From Rhodocyclales bacterium (lineage in GTDB: Bacteria; Pseudomonadota; Gammaproteobacteria; Burkholderiales; Rhodocyclaceae): 56,329 bases of DNA. How positions within the stretch are numbered: position 1 is the first letter of the stretch; each line of letters starts with the position of its first letter. Below the pieces are notes generated by a model. That model searched no databases. It had not been told where the DNA came from and worked only from the letters and a program-made list of their open reading frames with translations. The stretch covers positions 1-56,329 of the forward strand of contig JACPUD010000077.1 in NCBI GenBank assembly GCA_016192435.1. The letters are read 5' to 3'. The translations under genes were made by a program, and so were the position numbers. Positions 16,960 to 25,583 of this stretch are shown piece by piece.

Positions 16960-17943
16960 TCACCGAGGCACCAGGGCCGGCTCGGCCATCGCGGCAACCT
17001 GCTCGCGCAGTTCCAGTATCCGTTCCTCCCAGTAGCGGTTCGTGGCGAACCAAGGAAACGCCGCGGGAAAGGCCGGATCGTCCCAGCGCCGCGCCAGCCA
17101 GGCCGAATGATGGATCAGGCGCAGCGTGCGCAAGGCTTCGACCAGTTGCAGTTCGCGGTCGTCGAATTCGCGGAAAGTCTCGTATCCGGCCAGCACATGG
17201 CCGAACTGCAACCCCATTTCCTCCGCATCGCCGGACAGCAGCATCCACAAGTCCTGGATCGCCGGTCCCATGCGCGCGTCGTCGAAATCGACGAAATGCG
17301 GGCCGTCCCGGGTCCACAACACATTGCCGGCGTGGCAATCGCCATGCAGGCGCAGCAGTTCGACCTTGCCTGCGCGCGCATAGCAATCGCGCACGCCTTC
17401 CAGTGCCTGATCGGCGACCCCCTGCCAGACCGGAGCCAGGTCAGGCGGTATCACCGCGTTGGACAACAGCCAGTCGCGCGCTTCGACGCCGAAGCTCCGG
17501 ATATCCAGCGTCTCCCGCTGCGCGAAGGGCATGCGCGCGCCCACGATGTGGATGCGCGCCATTAGACGGCCCATCCATTCCAGTATCTGCGGCTCGGCAA
17601 ATTCCGGCGCGCGTCCGCCCTGCTTCGGGAACACCGAAAAGCGGAAGCCACCGTGGGCGAACAGCGTCCTGCCTTCGATCACCAGCGGCGTCACCACCGG
17701 CAATTCGTCTGCCACCATGGCCACCGTGAAGGCGTGCTCCTCGGCAATCTGGGCGTCGCTCCAGCGGCCGGGCCGATAGAACTTGGCGACCACCGGTGCG
17801 CTGTCTTCGATGCCGATCTGCCAGACCCGGTTTTCGTAGCTGTTGAGCGCCATCAGGGCGCCGTCGCAGCGATAGCCGACGCTTTCCAGCGCGTCGAGGA
17901 TGCGCGCGGGGGTCAGGCCGGCAAAGGGAATGCTGTGAGTCAT
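16960..17943 (-). CDS. srkA: stress response kinase A
   Basis: A 327-residue Ser/Thr protein kinase of the SrkA/YihE family, matching the family length. The nucleotide-binding region LNSYENRVWQIG, Lys in APVVAKFYRPGRW, catalytic loop LLRLHGDCHAGNVLW (about residues 193-207) and metal-binding DFDDAR are all present. In E. coli the protein counters toxin-linked cell death and envelope stress. It lies between the hydrolase and comEC on the same strand. Confidence 0.93.
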   Translation of the reverse strand: MTHSIPFAGLTPARILDALESVGYRCDGALMALNSYENRVWQIGIEDSAPVVAKFYRPGRWSDAQIAEEHAFTVAMVADELPVVTPLVIEGRTLFAHGGFRFSVFPKQGGRAPEFAEPQILEWMGRLMARIHIVGARMPFAQRETLDIRSFGVEARDWLLSNAVIPPDLAPVWQGVADQALEGVRDCYARAGKVELLRLHGDCHAGNVLWTRDGPHFVDFDDARMGPAIQDLWMLLSGDAEEMGLQFGHVLAGYETFREFDDRELQLVEALRTLRLIHHSAWLARRWDDPAFPAAFPWFATNRYWEERILELREQVAAMAEPALVPR

Positions 17944-17980
17944 GATGGGCGCCGCAATAGCTCGGGCCCCGGATTATCGT

Positions 17981-20344
17981 CTACCGCGCATGCCAGTAGC
18001 GCTTGCGCTCGGCACGCTCGTGCCGGAAACCGATGCCCGCCGCCTCCAGGCTGACCCTGACGGCACCGTCGGCATCGGTGCGATGCAGGCGGGCGCCGCT
18101 TTGCAGGTAGCGTGCCACCACGTCCTCCTTGGGATGACCGAAGCGGTTGCGGTAGCCGACCGGAAAAACCACGTCGCGCGCCGCCACCGCTGCCATGAAC
18201 TCCGGCGTCGATGAGGTCTTGCTGCCGTGATGCGGGGCCGTCATTGCGGCAGCCGCCAGCTCGGCCGGATGCTGGCGGAGCAGCGCGCGTTCCGACACCG
18301 CCTCGATGTCGGAGGTCAGCAGCATCGATTGCCCGGCGGCCGTCACGCGCAGCACGCAACTGAGGTCGTTGGTCTTGCGCGAAAGCGCCTCGGCGCCGGG
18401 ATGCAGCATTTCGAAGCGCACGCCGTCCCAGTTCCAGGCATCGCCGTCGCGGCACAATTCGTGGGGGACAGGCTGCGCCGACAGGGCATGCTCGAAGGGC
18501 AGCGAGGTTTTCATGATCGCCACGGGCAGCGCAGCCAGCACCGAGGCTGCACCGCCCTCGTGGTCCTTGTCGGCGTGGCTGACCACCAGCGTATCGAGCC
18601 CGCGCACACCCATCGCGCGCAGGTAGGGCGCGATGATGCGGTTGCCGCTGTCGGCATCCGCCGAAAATGCCGGCCCGGCATCGAACAGCAGATCGTGGCC
18701 GGCGGTCTGCACATGGATCGCCAATCCCTGGCCGACGTCGAGCACCGCGATTGCGGCGGCGCCGGGCGCCGGGCGCGGCGGCAGCACCGTCAGCAGCGGC
18801 AGGAAGGCCAGCAGACCCAGCCAGCGCGCCGGAAAGCCGCGCGGCAGCAGGAGCCAGATGCCGCCGACCAGCGCCAGCAGCACCGACCACCCTGGCGGCG
18901 CGGCCTGCTGCCACATCGCCAGCGGCAAGGCGGCAAGCCAGTCGATCAACACCATCAGCCAGGCCGTCAGCAGATGTGCCAGCGACAGCAGCGGATCGAG
19001 CGGCGGCAGGCTGCCGAGCAGGGCCAGCGGTGCGACGACGAAGCTGACCGCCGGGATCGCCACGGCATTGGCCAGCGGCGAGACCAGCGAGAACTGCTGG
19101 AACAGGGCCAGCAAGGCCGGCAGCATGCCCAGCGTAACGGCCCACTGCGCCCGCCCCCATTCGACCAGCCAATGCGCCGGCCCCAACCGCCCGCTGCCGA
19201 TGTGGAACAGCAGCGCCACCGCGCCGAAGGAAAGCCAGAAGCCGGCGGCCAGCACCGCCCACGGATCGAGCAGCAGGACCAGCAACAGCGCCAGCGCCAG
19301 CACACGCGAGCCGGCGATCTCGCGCGTGCTCAACCGCGCCAGCGCCACCACGCCGAGCATGTACAGCGTGCGCTGCGCCGGCACGGCGAAGCCGGCCAGC
19401 AGGCAATACAGCAGGGCCGCCAGGAAACCGCCGACGGTCGCCGCCTGCTGCGCCGGAATGACCAGCGGCAGGCGCGCCGAACGCCGCCACAGCCAGTTCA
19501 CCAGCGCATAGGCCAGCCCCGCCAGCATGGTCACGTGCAGGCCGGAGATGCTCATCAGGTGGGTGATGCCGGTGCGGGCGAAGGTCTGCCACAGGGCGGG
19601 ATCGATCGCATGCTGATCGCCGATGGCCAGCGCGATCAGGATGCCGGCATAGGGCGCGTCCGGCAGCGCGGCGTGGAAGCGGTCGCGTATCGCTTCGCGC
19701 AGCATTTCCACCGCGTAACCCGGCCGCCACACCCGGGCATCGATGCGCTCGGCGCTGTGCGGACGCACGTAACCGGTGGCGCGGATGCCGCGCTCGAACA
19801 GCCAGGCTTCATAGTCGAAGCCATGCGGATTGAGATTGCCGTGCGGACGCTTCAGCCGCACCGTGAAGCGCCAGCGCTCGCCGGCGCGCACGGGAATCAG
19901 CGGCGAGGCTTCAGCGTCGGCCTCGTCGCGGCCGCGATACCAGGCCAGCGAGATATGCGGCGGCAGGCCGGCCGCGGCCTGTTCGACGTCGAACTCGAAG
20001 CGCACGCCGCGTTCCAGCGCCTGCGGCAGGCCGGCGACCACGCCGGTCAGCTCGATGTCGCGGCCTTCCAAGGCCGGCGGCAATTCGTCGGCCAGGCGCA
20101 GATAGGCGAAACCCGCCGCCCAGACGAAACCCAGCGCGACACCCACGGCAAGCCACAGCGCCGAAGCAACCAAGCGCCGGGTCGCCAGCGCCAACTCTTG
20201 CAGCCTGCTGCGCAGCGCCAGCCCCAGCCAGGCGCAGGCGGCCGCACCCGTAGCGATGGCGGCCAGCCAGCTTGCGCCAGGCAGCACTGCCTGCTGTTGC
20301 AGCAACCAGATACCGCCGGCAAAGGCTATGACAAAAGGGCGCAC
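17981..20344 (-). CDS. comEC: DNA internalisation channel ComEC/Rec2
   Basis: A 787-residue inner-membrane protein that carries single-stranded DNA into the cytoplasm during natural transformation. It has N-terminal membrane helices with an OB-like region (about residues 1-200), the Competence domain with ISGLHVTMLAG (about 270) and a C-terminal metallo-beta-lactamase domain with SHADKDHEGG (about 590-600). The gene appears full-length and intact. A copy of the dispersed 22-bp motif lies in its early coding region (encoding QELALATRR). No other competence gene is nearby. Confidence 0.93.
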   Translation of the reverse strand: MRPFVIAFAGGIWLLQQQAVLPGASWLAAIATGAAACAWLGLALRSRLQELALATRRLVASALWLAVGVALGFVWAAGFAYLRLADELPPALEGRDIELTGVVAGLPQALERGVRFEFDVEQAAAGLPPHISLAWYRGRDEADAEASPLIPVRAGERWRFTVRLKRPHGNLNPHGFDYEAWLFERGIRATGYVRPHSAERIDARVWRPGYAVEMLREAIRDRFHAALPDAPYAGILIALAIGDQHAIDPALWQTFARTGITHLMSISGLHVTMLAGLAYALVNWLWRRSARLPLVIPAQQAATVGGFLAALLYCLLAGFAVPAQRTLYMLGVVALARLSTREIAGSRVLALALLLVLLLDPWAVLAAGFWLSFGAVALLFHIGSGRLGPAHWLVEWGRAQWAVTLGMLPALLALFQQFSLVSPLANAVAIPAVSFVVAPLALLGSLPPLDPLLSLAHLLTAWLMVLIDWLAALPLAMWQQAAPPGWSVLLALVGGIWLLLPRGFPARWLGLLAFLPLLTVLPPRPAPGAAAIAVLDVGQGLAIHVQTAGHDLLFDAGPAFSADADSGNRIIAPYLRAMGVRGLDTLVVSHADKDHEGGAASVLAALPVAIMKTSLPFEHALSAQPVPHELCRDGDAWNWDGVRFEMLHPGAEALSRKTNDLSCVLRVTAAGQSMLLTSDIEAVSERALLRQHPAELAAAAMTAPHHGSKTSSTPEFMAAVAARDVVFPVGYRNRFGHPKEDVVARYLQSGARLHRTDADGAVRVSLEAAGIGFRHERAERKRYWHAR
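20175..20196 (-). repeat. dispersed 22-bp motif, copy 3 (inside comEC)
   Basis: The exact core is followed by ACCCGGCG and preceded by CAAG, the long form seen in intergenic copies. In comEC it is read in the frame giving Gln-Glu-Leu-Ala-Leu-Ala, a different frame from the Val-Gly-Ala-Gly copies. Confidence 0.75.
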
Positions 20345-20371
20345 GGCCGGGATTAAACCATGCGCCCAGAC

Positions 20372-20392
20372 CCGCCCCTTGGAACGGGGCGG
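20372..20392 (-). terminator. weak hairpin after the CBS-domain gene
   Basis: CCGCCCC and GGGGCGG enclose a seven-base loop between the CBS gene and comEC. No T run follows on the minus strand, so termination by it alone is doubtful. Confidence 0.35.
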
Positions 20393-20404
20393 AAGTTCCT
20401 GCGC

Positions 20405-20995
20405 TCAGGTCTTCAGGGCGAGACTGATTTCAGCGAAGGTCTGGGCGATCTCGATGGTCTCCACCGGCTCGCCGAGCTGGCGCGCAAGCTGGGAACAGGA
20501 GAACAGGCCGCGCAACACCTGGTTGCCGGCGGCGTCCTCGTCCACCACCGCCGCATGCTGGCGCCCCTTGGACTTGAGCGTCGCCACGACATGCCCGACG
20601 TGCGCATGCATGACGTCGTCCATGCTGATCACTTCGAGCCTGTCCTCCGGGGTCATGATGTCGCGCACCAGCGCATCGGCGCGGGAGATGCCGCGGGCGT
20701 TGATGCATTGCAGGGTCTTCTCGCCCAGCAGGTCGTTCGAGGTGATGATGCCGAGAACATGATTCTCCTCGCTCATCACCAGCAGCAGATGCACCTTGCG
20801 CCGACGCATGACGCGCGCCGCGGTGTCGACGCTGACATCGGGGTCGATGGTGAAGGCGGTGACCTTCTGGAAATCGGTCATCACCGTCATCGCGGGATCT
20901 TCAAAGCTGACCTTGGGCGGCAGGACCTGGCTGGGGGTATGGACGGTGGTGCGTGGCCGCAAGGGCCGATTGGGCAGGGCGGAATACTGGCGCAT
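20405..20995 (-). CDS. CBS-domain protein
   Basis: A 196-residue cytoplasmic protein with two CBS motifs (about residues 40-110 and 115-185), a module that usually binds adenine nucleotides. It has conserved-looking VRDIMTPEDRLEVISMDD and GIITSNDLLG segments. No enzyme domain is fused. The ATG at 20995 is preceded by a strong AAGGAGG site, which rules out the longer in-frame extension. Its role is unknown; single CBS-pair proteins often regulate a separate partner. Confidence 0.85.
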   Translation of the reverse strand: MRQYSALPNRPLRPRTTVHTPSQVLPPKVSFEDPAMTVMTDFQKVTAFTIDPDVSVDTAARVMRRRKVHLLLVMSEENHVLGIITSNDLLGEKTLQCINARGISRADALVRDIMTPEDRLEVISMDDVMHAHVGHVVATLKSKGRQHAAVVDEDAAGNQVLRGLFSCSQLARQLGEPVETIEIAQTFAEISLALKT

Positions 20996-21258
20996 CGTGA
21001 TCCTCCTTCGGTTTGTTTCGTCGGGCCAGCCTCTTCGGGCGGGTTTGACGCATTCTTCGCCCGAACTGCGCCTGCCGTCCAAACCATTTTTTTGATAAGG
21101 GCATTCAGGCGCATGGAGATTTGCCCGGTCGGCAGGGCACGACGCCACCTTGTCCATGCAATGGACATCGATCGATCCGCGTCGATTGCGGGCAGGCTTG
21201 CACCTGCCGTTTGAGACAGGCGATGAGCGATAATGGTTGCGACATTTCAGGAACCGCC

Positions 21259-21957
21259 ATGAGCTACGCCATCCCCCCTGCCCCGATTCCCGCCGTGCCG
21301 GTCGCCGGCAGCGCCGACAGCTTTCCGGTGCGGCGCATCTACTGCGTCGGCCGCAACTACGCCGCGCATGCGCGCGAGATGGGTTCCGACCCGGACCGCG
21401 AGCCGCCCTTCTTTTTTTGCAAGCCGGCCGATGCCGTGGTGCCGGTGGCGCCGAATGTCACGATGGACGTCGCCTATCCGCCGCAGACCGCCAACTATCA
21501 CCACGAAGTCGAACTCGTGGCGGCGATCGGCAAGCGCGGCCGCAACATTGCCAGGGAGGCCGCCGGCGACCATGTCTGGGGTTATGCGGTCGGCTTCGAC
21601 ATGACCCGGCGCGACTTGCAGTTCGCCTTGCGCGACAAGGGCCGGCCCTGGGAACTGGGCAAGGCCTTCGACCAGTCGGCGCCGATCACGCCCATCGTTC
21701 CCGTCAGCCGCTGCGGCCATCCCGGCGCCGGCCGGGTCTGGCTCACGGTCAATGGCAAGACCAAACAGGATGGCGACCTCGCCGACCTGATCTGGTCGGT
21801 GCCGGAAACCATCGCGCATCTTTCGCAATACTTCGAGCTATGCCCCGGCGACCTGATCTTCACCGGTACGCCGGAGGGCGTCGGCCCGGTGGTGAGGGGC
21901 GACCTGGTTTCCGGCGGCGTGGCAGGCGTCGGCGAACTGTCGATCCGCATCGTCTGA
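21259..21957 (+). CDS. fumarylacetoacetate hydrolase family protein
   Basis: A 232-residue member of the FAH superfamily (fumarylpyruvate/acylpyruvate hydrolase-like). The VRRIYCVGRNYAAHAREMG start, the metal-binding HHEVELVAAIGKRGRNI, GYAVGFDMTRRDLQ and GDLIFTGTPEGVGPV are characteristic. These enzymes cleave C-C bonds of 2,4-dioxo acids or hydrate/decarboxylate related substrates in aromatic degradation. The ATG at 21259 gives the family length; upstream Mets lack similarity. It is followed 28 bases later by the DUF2062 gene. Confidence 0.9.
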   Translation: MSYAIPPAPIPAVPVAGSADSFPVRRIYCVGRNYAAHAREMGSDPDREPPFFFCKPADAVVPVAPNVTMDVAYPPQTANYHHEVELVAAIGKRGRNIAREAAGDHVWGYAVGFDMTRRDLQFALRDKGRPWELGKAFDQSAPITPIVPVSRCGHPGAGRVWLTVNGKTKQDGDLADLIWSVPETIAHLSQYFELCPGDLIFTGTPEGVGPVVRGDLVSGGVAGVGELSIRIV

Positions 21958-21985
21958 CCCGGGACGGACTGCGTCAACACATGCC

Positions 21986-22531
21986 ATGCGCAAACGCATC
22001 CGCAAGATCCTGCCCGACCATGAGGTAGTCCGCGGCAACCGCTGGCTGGCACCGTTCGAGAACACCCTGCTGCATCCGCGGCTGTGGCATATCAATCGCC
22101 GCTCCGCAGCCGGCGCCGTCGCGGCCGGGATGTTCTGCGGGCTGATTCCGGGGCCGTTTCAAATGCTCGGGGCGGCGATCTGCGCGGTGGTGTTTCGCGT
22201 CAATCTGCCGCTGGCGCTGTTGACCACCTTTTTCAGCAATCCCTTCACCATCGTGCCGCTCTACATCGTCGCCTTTGCGCTCGGACAACTGGCGCTGCCG
22301 GGACCGGGCAAGCCCTTCGTCATGCCGCCCGAGTATGGCGAAGCGGGGTTCGTCGGCTGGACGCACGAATTGATGGCCTGGATGCTCGGCCTCGGCGCGC
22401 CCTTGGCACTGGGCCTGGTGCTGCTCGCCCTGGGGCTGGCGCTGGCGAGCTATGTCCTGATCCGGGTGGCCTGGCGGATCTATCTGGTCCGCGCCTGGCA
22501 TCTACGGCGCCGGCGGCACCACAGCGCATGA
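21986..22531 (+). CDS. DUF2062 inner-membrane protein
   Basis: A 181-residue protein with a basic N-terminus and two to three hydrophobic segments. The GLIPGPFQMLGAAICAVVFRVNLPLALL and TFFSNPFTIVPLY stretches are the DUF2062 signature. The function of the family is unknown. It probably forms an operon with the FAH gene and ends at a shared bidirectional terminator facing lolD. Confidence 0.85.
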   Translation: MRKRIRKILPDHEVVRGNRWLAPFENTLLHPRLWHINRRSAAGAVAAGMFCGLIPGPFQMLGAAICAVVFRVNLPLALLTTFFSNPFTIVPLYIVAFALGQLALPGPGKPFVMPPEYGEAGFVGWTHELMAWMLGLGAPLALGLVLLALGLALASYVLIRVAWRIYLVRAWHLRRRRHHSA

Positions 22532-22553
22532 AGCCGTGGCGCAGGCTTCGGTC

Positions 22554-22583
22554 TTGCGTGGCCGGCTGAAGCTGGCCACGCAA
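22554..22583. terminator. bidirectional hairpin between convergent genes
   Basis: TTGCGTGGCC and its perfect complement (10 bp) enclose a ten-base loop between the ends of the DUF2062 gene (plus) and lolD (minus). The location suits termination for both strands, although T runs are short. Confidence 0.7.
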
Positions 22584-22591
22584 CGCAACAG

Positions 22592-23293
22592 CTAAACCAG
22601 CACGCCATCCTGCAGATGCAGCACCCTGCCCGCCCGCGCCGCGAGATCGAGGTCGTGCGTCACCAGAATCAGGGCCGCGCCGTGCTCGCGGCAGAGTTCC
22701 AGCAGCAGGCCGAACACCGAATCGGCCGCGCCGCGATCCAGGTTGCCGGTCGGCTCGTCGGCCAGCAGGCAGTCCGGCCGCGTCACCAGGGCACGCGCCA
22801 CGGCCACTCGCTGGCGCTCGCCGCCCGACAGTTCACCGGGCCGGTGGCTCAGGCGATGGCCGAGGCCGACCCGATTCAGCACCGCGCTGGCCTGCTGTTC
22901 GGCTGCGGCGCGGTCCATGCGGCGGATCAGGAGCGGCATGGCGACATTTTCCACGGCGGTGAATTCCATCAGCAGATGGTGGAACTGATAGACGAAGCCC
23001 AGGCTGCGATTGCGCAGCCGCCCGCGCTGCGCCTCGCCGACCTGCGCCAGGTCGTTGCCGTGCAGCAGCACGCGACCCGCGGTCGGCGTGTCGAGTCCGC
23101 CCAGCAGGTGCAGCAGGGTGCTCTTGCCCGATCCGCTGGCGCCGACGATCGCCACCGTGTCGCCAGCGCCAACTTTCAGATCGACAGCGGTCAGGACCGG
23201 TACCTGCGCCGCGCCCTGGCGAAAAATCTTGCTCAGGCCGTGGCACTCCAGCACGGTCTCCGGCGCCTGCCCTGCCTTCTCCAGATCACTCAT
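22592..23293 (-). CDS. lolD: lipoprotein-releasing ABC transporter ATPase LolD
   Basis: A 233-residue ABC ATPase with Walker [10 protein letters not shown] (about residue 43), the Q-loop region [11 protein letters not shown], signature [14 protein letters not shown] and Walker [10 protein letters not shown]. It powers release of outer-membrane lipoproteins from the inner membrane to LolA. It overlaps the permease gene by eight bases. A copy of the dispersed motif encodes its [10 protein letters not shown] segment with unusual AAA-GTT-GGC-GCT codons. Confidence 0.94.
   Translation of the reverse strand: MSDLEKAGQAPETVLECHGLSKIFRQGAAQVPVLTAVDLKVGAGDTVAIVGASGSGKSTLLHLLGGLDTPTAGRVLLHGNDLAQVGEAQRGRLRNRSLGFVYQFHHLLMEFTAVENVAMPLLIRRMDRAAAEQQASAVLNRVGLGHRLSHRPGELSGGERQRVAVARALVTRPDCLLADEPTGNLDRGAADSVFGLLLELCREHGAALILVTHDLDLAARAGRVLHLQDGVLV
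23153..23174 (-). repeat. dispersed 22-bp motif, copy 4 (inside lolD)
   Basis: The exact core preceded by AA (short form) and followed by ACACGGTG. In lolD it encodes Lys-Val-Gly-Ala-Gly-Asp-Thr-Val. Confidence 0.75.
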
Positions 23294-24539
23294 AGCGCAG
23301 CGCCTCCGCCGGTTGCGTGCGCGAGGCGCGCCAGCTCGGGTACAGGGTGGCCAGCAACGTAAGAACGAAGGACACCACGCCGATGGTGCCGACGTCCGAC
23401 CAGTGCAGGTCGGAAGGCAGCTCGCTGATGTAATACACGTCCTTGGCGAGGAACTGCAGGCCCAGCAGGCGCTCCAGCGCCGGCACCACGACGTCGATGT
23501 TCAGCGCCAGGGCCACGCCTCCCGCGATGCCGGTGGCCAGGCCGACCATGCCGATCAGCGTTCCCTGCACGATGAAAATCGCCATGATGCTCTGCGGGCT
23601 GGCGCCCAGCGTGCGCAGGATAGCGATGTCGGCGCGCTTGTCGGTGACGGCCATGACCAGGGTCGACACGATATTGAAGGCGGCGACGGCAACGATCAGC
23701 AGCAGGATCAGGAACATCATGCGTTTTTCGATTTCGACGGCGCGGAAGAAATTGGCGTGGCTGCGCGTCCAGTCGCTGACCCAGGCGTCCATCGGGAGGA
23801 AACGCAGCAATTCGCGGCCGATCCGCGGCGCGGCGAACAGGTCATCGACCTTGAGCCGCACGCCGCTGACGCGCTCGTCCATGCGGTAAAGCTTTTGCGC
23901 GTCGCTCATGTGGATCAGGGCCAGGCCCGAATCGAACTCGAACATGCCGGCCTCGAAAATGCCCACCACGCGGAACTGCTTGACCCGCGGCAGGATCGCC
24001 GCCGGCGTCACCAGGCCCTGCGGCGCCAGCAGCGTCACCTTGTCGCCGGCGGTGGCGCGCAGCGCGCGTGCCAGTTCGCTGCCGAGCACGATGCCGAATT
24101 CGCCCGGCTGCAACTGGGTGAGCTTGCCCGACTTCATGTAGCGGGCGAAATCGGCCACCTTGTCTTCGGCCTCGGGCAGGATGCCGCGCACCATCATGCC
24201 GCGCACCTGTCCGTCGTAACTCAGCATGCCCTGGGCCTGCACATAGGGCGCCGCGGCCTTGACCCGCGGATGCTGCGCCACACCCTGCAGCACCTTGCTC
24301 CAGTCGGCCAGCTCGCCGCTTTCGGCGCTGACCTGGATATGGGAAACCACGCCAAGAATCCGCTCGCGCAATTCCTTCTGGAAGCCGTTCATGACCGACA
24401 ACACCACGATCAATGCCGCGACCCCGAGCGCCAGGCCGGCCATGGAAATCAGCGCGATGAAGGATATGAAGCGGTTGGCGGCGCCTTCGCGCGGCTGGGC
24501 GCGCGTGTAGCGCAGGCCGATGAGGAGTTCGTAGTTCAT
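23286..24539 (-). CDS. lolC: lipoprotein-releasing ABC transporter permease LolC/LolE
   Basis: A 417-residue permease with the LolC/E layout: one N-terminal membrane helix ([27 protein letters not shown]), a large periplasmic domain and three C-terminal helices. The N-terminal [13 protein letters not shown] and C-terminal [18 protein letters not shown] are family motifs. Only one permease lies beside lolD; either the second is elsewhere or this one acts as a homodimer. The start at 24539 matches family N-termini. Confidence 0.92.
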   Translation of the reverse strand: MNYELLIGLRYTRAQPREGAANRFISFIALISMAGLALGVAALIVVLSVMNGFQKELRERILGVVSHIQVSAESGELADWSKVLQGVAQHPRVKAAAPYVQAQGMLSYDGQVRGMMVRGILPEAEDKVADFARYMKSGKLTQLQPGEFGIVLGSELARALRATAGDKVTLLAPQGLVTPAAILPRVKQFRVVGIFEAGMFEFDSGLALIHMSDAQKLYRMDERVSGVRLKVDDLFAAPRIGRELLRFLPMDAWVSDWTRSHANFFRAVEIEKRMMFLILLLIVAVAAFNIVSTLVMAVTDKRADIAILRTLGASPQSIMAIFIVQGTLIGMVGLATGIAGGVALALNIDVVVPALERLLGLQFLAKDVYYISELPSDLHWSDVGTIGVVSFVLTLLATLYPSWRASRTQPAEALRYE

Positions 24540-24578
24540 TCGATTAGTCGGGTTGGCGCCGCATGTTAACATGCGCCC

Positions 24579-25583
24579 ATGCTGACGCTCATCGTGCCTG
24601 GCCTTATCTGGACGCGCCAGGCGCTCGCAGACCTCACCTGTGACCTGCCCCTGCCCGCCTTCACCACCCTGCTCGGGCGCGGCCGCCTGAGTCGGCGCCC
24701 GGCCCGCGACACCACCACCATGCTCGCCGAAGCGACCGGCCTCGCCGCCCCGCTGCCGGCTGCCGCCCTGCGCTGGTTCGCGCTGCGCGATCACCCCGGG
24801 GCGGCGGACTGGCTGTGCCTCGATCCGGTGCGGCTGAACTTCCAGGAGCGCAGCCTGATCGTCGACGATCCGCAGCACTTGAAGTTGAGCGACGCGGAAG
24901 CGGCCGCGCTCGCCGCCGCTCTGGCGCCGACGCTGGCCGCGCTGGGCGAGCTGGAAGTGCTCGCGCCGGGCCACTGGAACCTGCGCCTGTCGGCCGGCGC
25001 GCCCACCTTCCAGGCCCTGTCCGAGGCCGCCGGCCGTTCCGCCGCGCCCCTGCCGCCGGACGCAGCCTACGCGCCCTGGCGCCAGGCGCTCAACGAAGCG
25101 CAGATGATCCTCCATGCCCATCCGGTGAATCAGGCGCGCCAGGCCGCCGGACAGCCGGTGGTCAATTCGCTGTGGCCCTGGGGCGGCGGCCGGCTGCCCG
25201 CGCTTGCCGCGCCCGACATCGCGCATGACGCGATCTGGAGCAACGATCCGGTCGCCCGCGGCATCGCCCGCCTGCTGCAGATCGACGGCGCGGCGCTGCC
25301 GGCCGGCTGCCCCGCCAGCGCGGCAGGTGCGCCGCTGGCCGTGATCGACAGCCTGGAGCCCTCTGCCGGCACCGGCGATGCGATCGTCTGGCGCGACGAA
25401 CTGACCCGCTTCGAGGCCGCGTGGCTGGCGCCGGCGCTTGACGCCCTGCGCCGGGGCCGCCTCGATGGCCTGCGCCTGATTGCCCCCGGCGATCTCGCCG
25501 CCGCAGAGTTGCAGGTCAGCCGCCGCGACTTGTGGAAATTCTGGCGCAAACCGCGCGGCCTGGCCGAATTGGTAACGACATGA
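24579..25583 (+). CDS. RpfE-like protein (phosphoglycerate mutase-related)
   Basis: A 334-residue protein resembling the 'regulatory protein RpfE' family, which sits next to recJ in many beta- and gammaproteobacteria, including Xanthomonas. It starts MLTLIVPGLIW and contains PVVNSLWPWGGGRLP, the segment typical of these phosphoglycerate mutase-like proteins. The classic metal ligands of active mutases are not evident, so enzymatic activity is doubtful. Its stop overlaps the recJ start (ATGA at 25580-25583), so the two are coupled. Confidence 0.8.
   Translation: MLTLIVPGLIWTRQALADLTCDLPLPAFTTLLGRGRLSRRPARDTTTMLAEATGLAAPLPAAALRWFALRDHPGAADWLCLDPVRLNFQERSLIVDDPQHLKLSDAEAAALAAALAPTLAALGELEVLAPGHWNLRLSAGAPTFQALSEAAGRSAAPLPPDAAYAPWRQALNEAQMILHAHPVNQARQAAGQPVVNSLWPWGGGRLPALAAPDIAHDAIWSNDPVARGIARLLQIDGAALPAGCPASAAGAPLAVIDSLEPSAGTGDAIVWRDELTRFEAAWLAPALDALRRGRLDGLRLIAPGDLAAAELQVSRRDLWKFWRKPRGLAELVTT

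Noticed and set aside
19268-19296. Extra copy of the motif in comEC (CAGCGCCAGCGCCAGCAC)
   Set aside because: It only matches the TGGCGCTGGCG part, in a Leu-Ala-rich membrane stretch; the flanks do not match.
18227-20356. A 709-codon plus-strand frame opposite comEC
   Set aside because: It is a Gln/Arg/His-rich shadow of the comEC codons with no recognisable fold.
22433-22456. Extra copy of the 22-bp motif in the DUF2062 gene (GGCTGGCGCTGGCGAG)
   Set aside because: It lacks the AGTT start and the ACGGCG tail and encodes an ordinary Leu-Ala membrane helix, so it is chance similarity.
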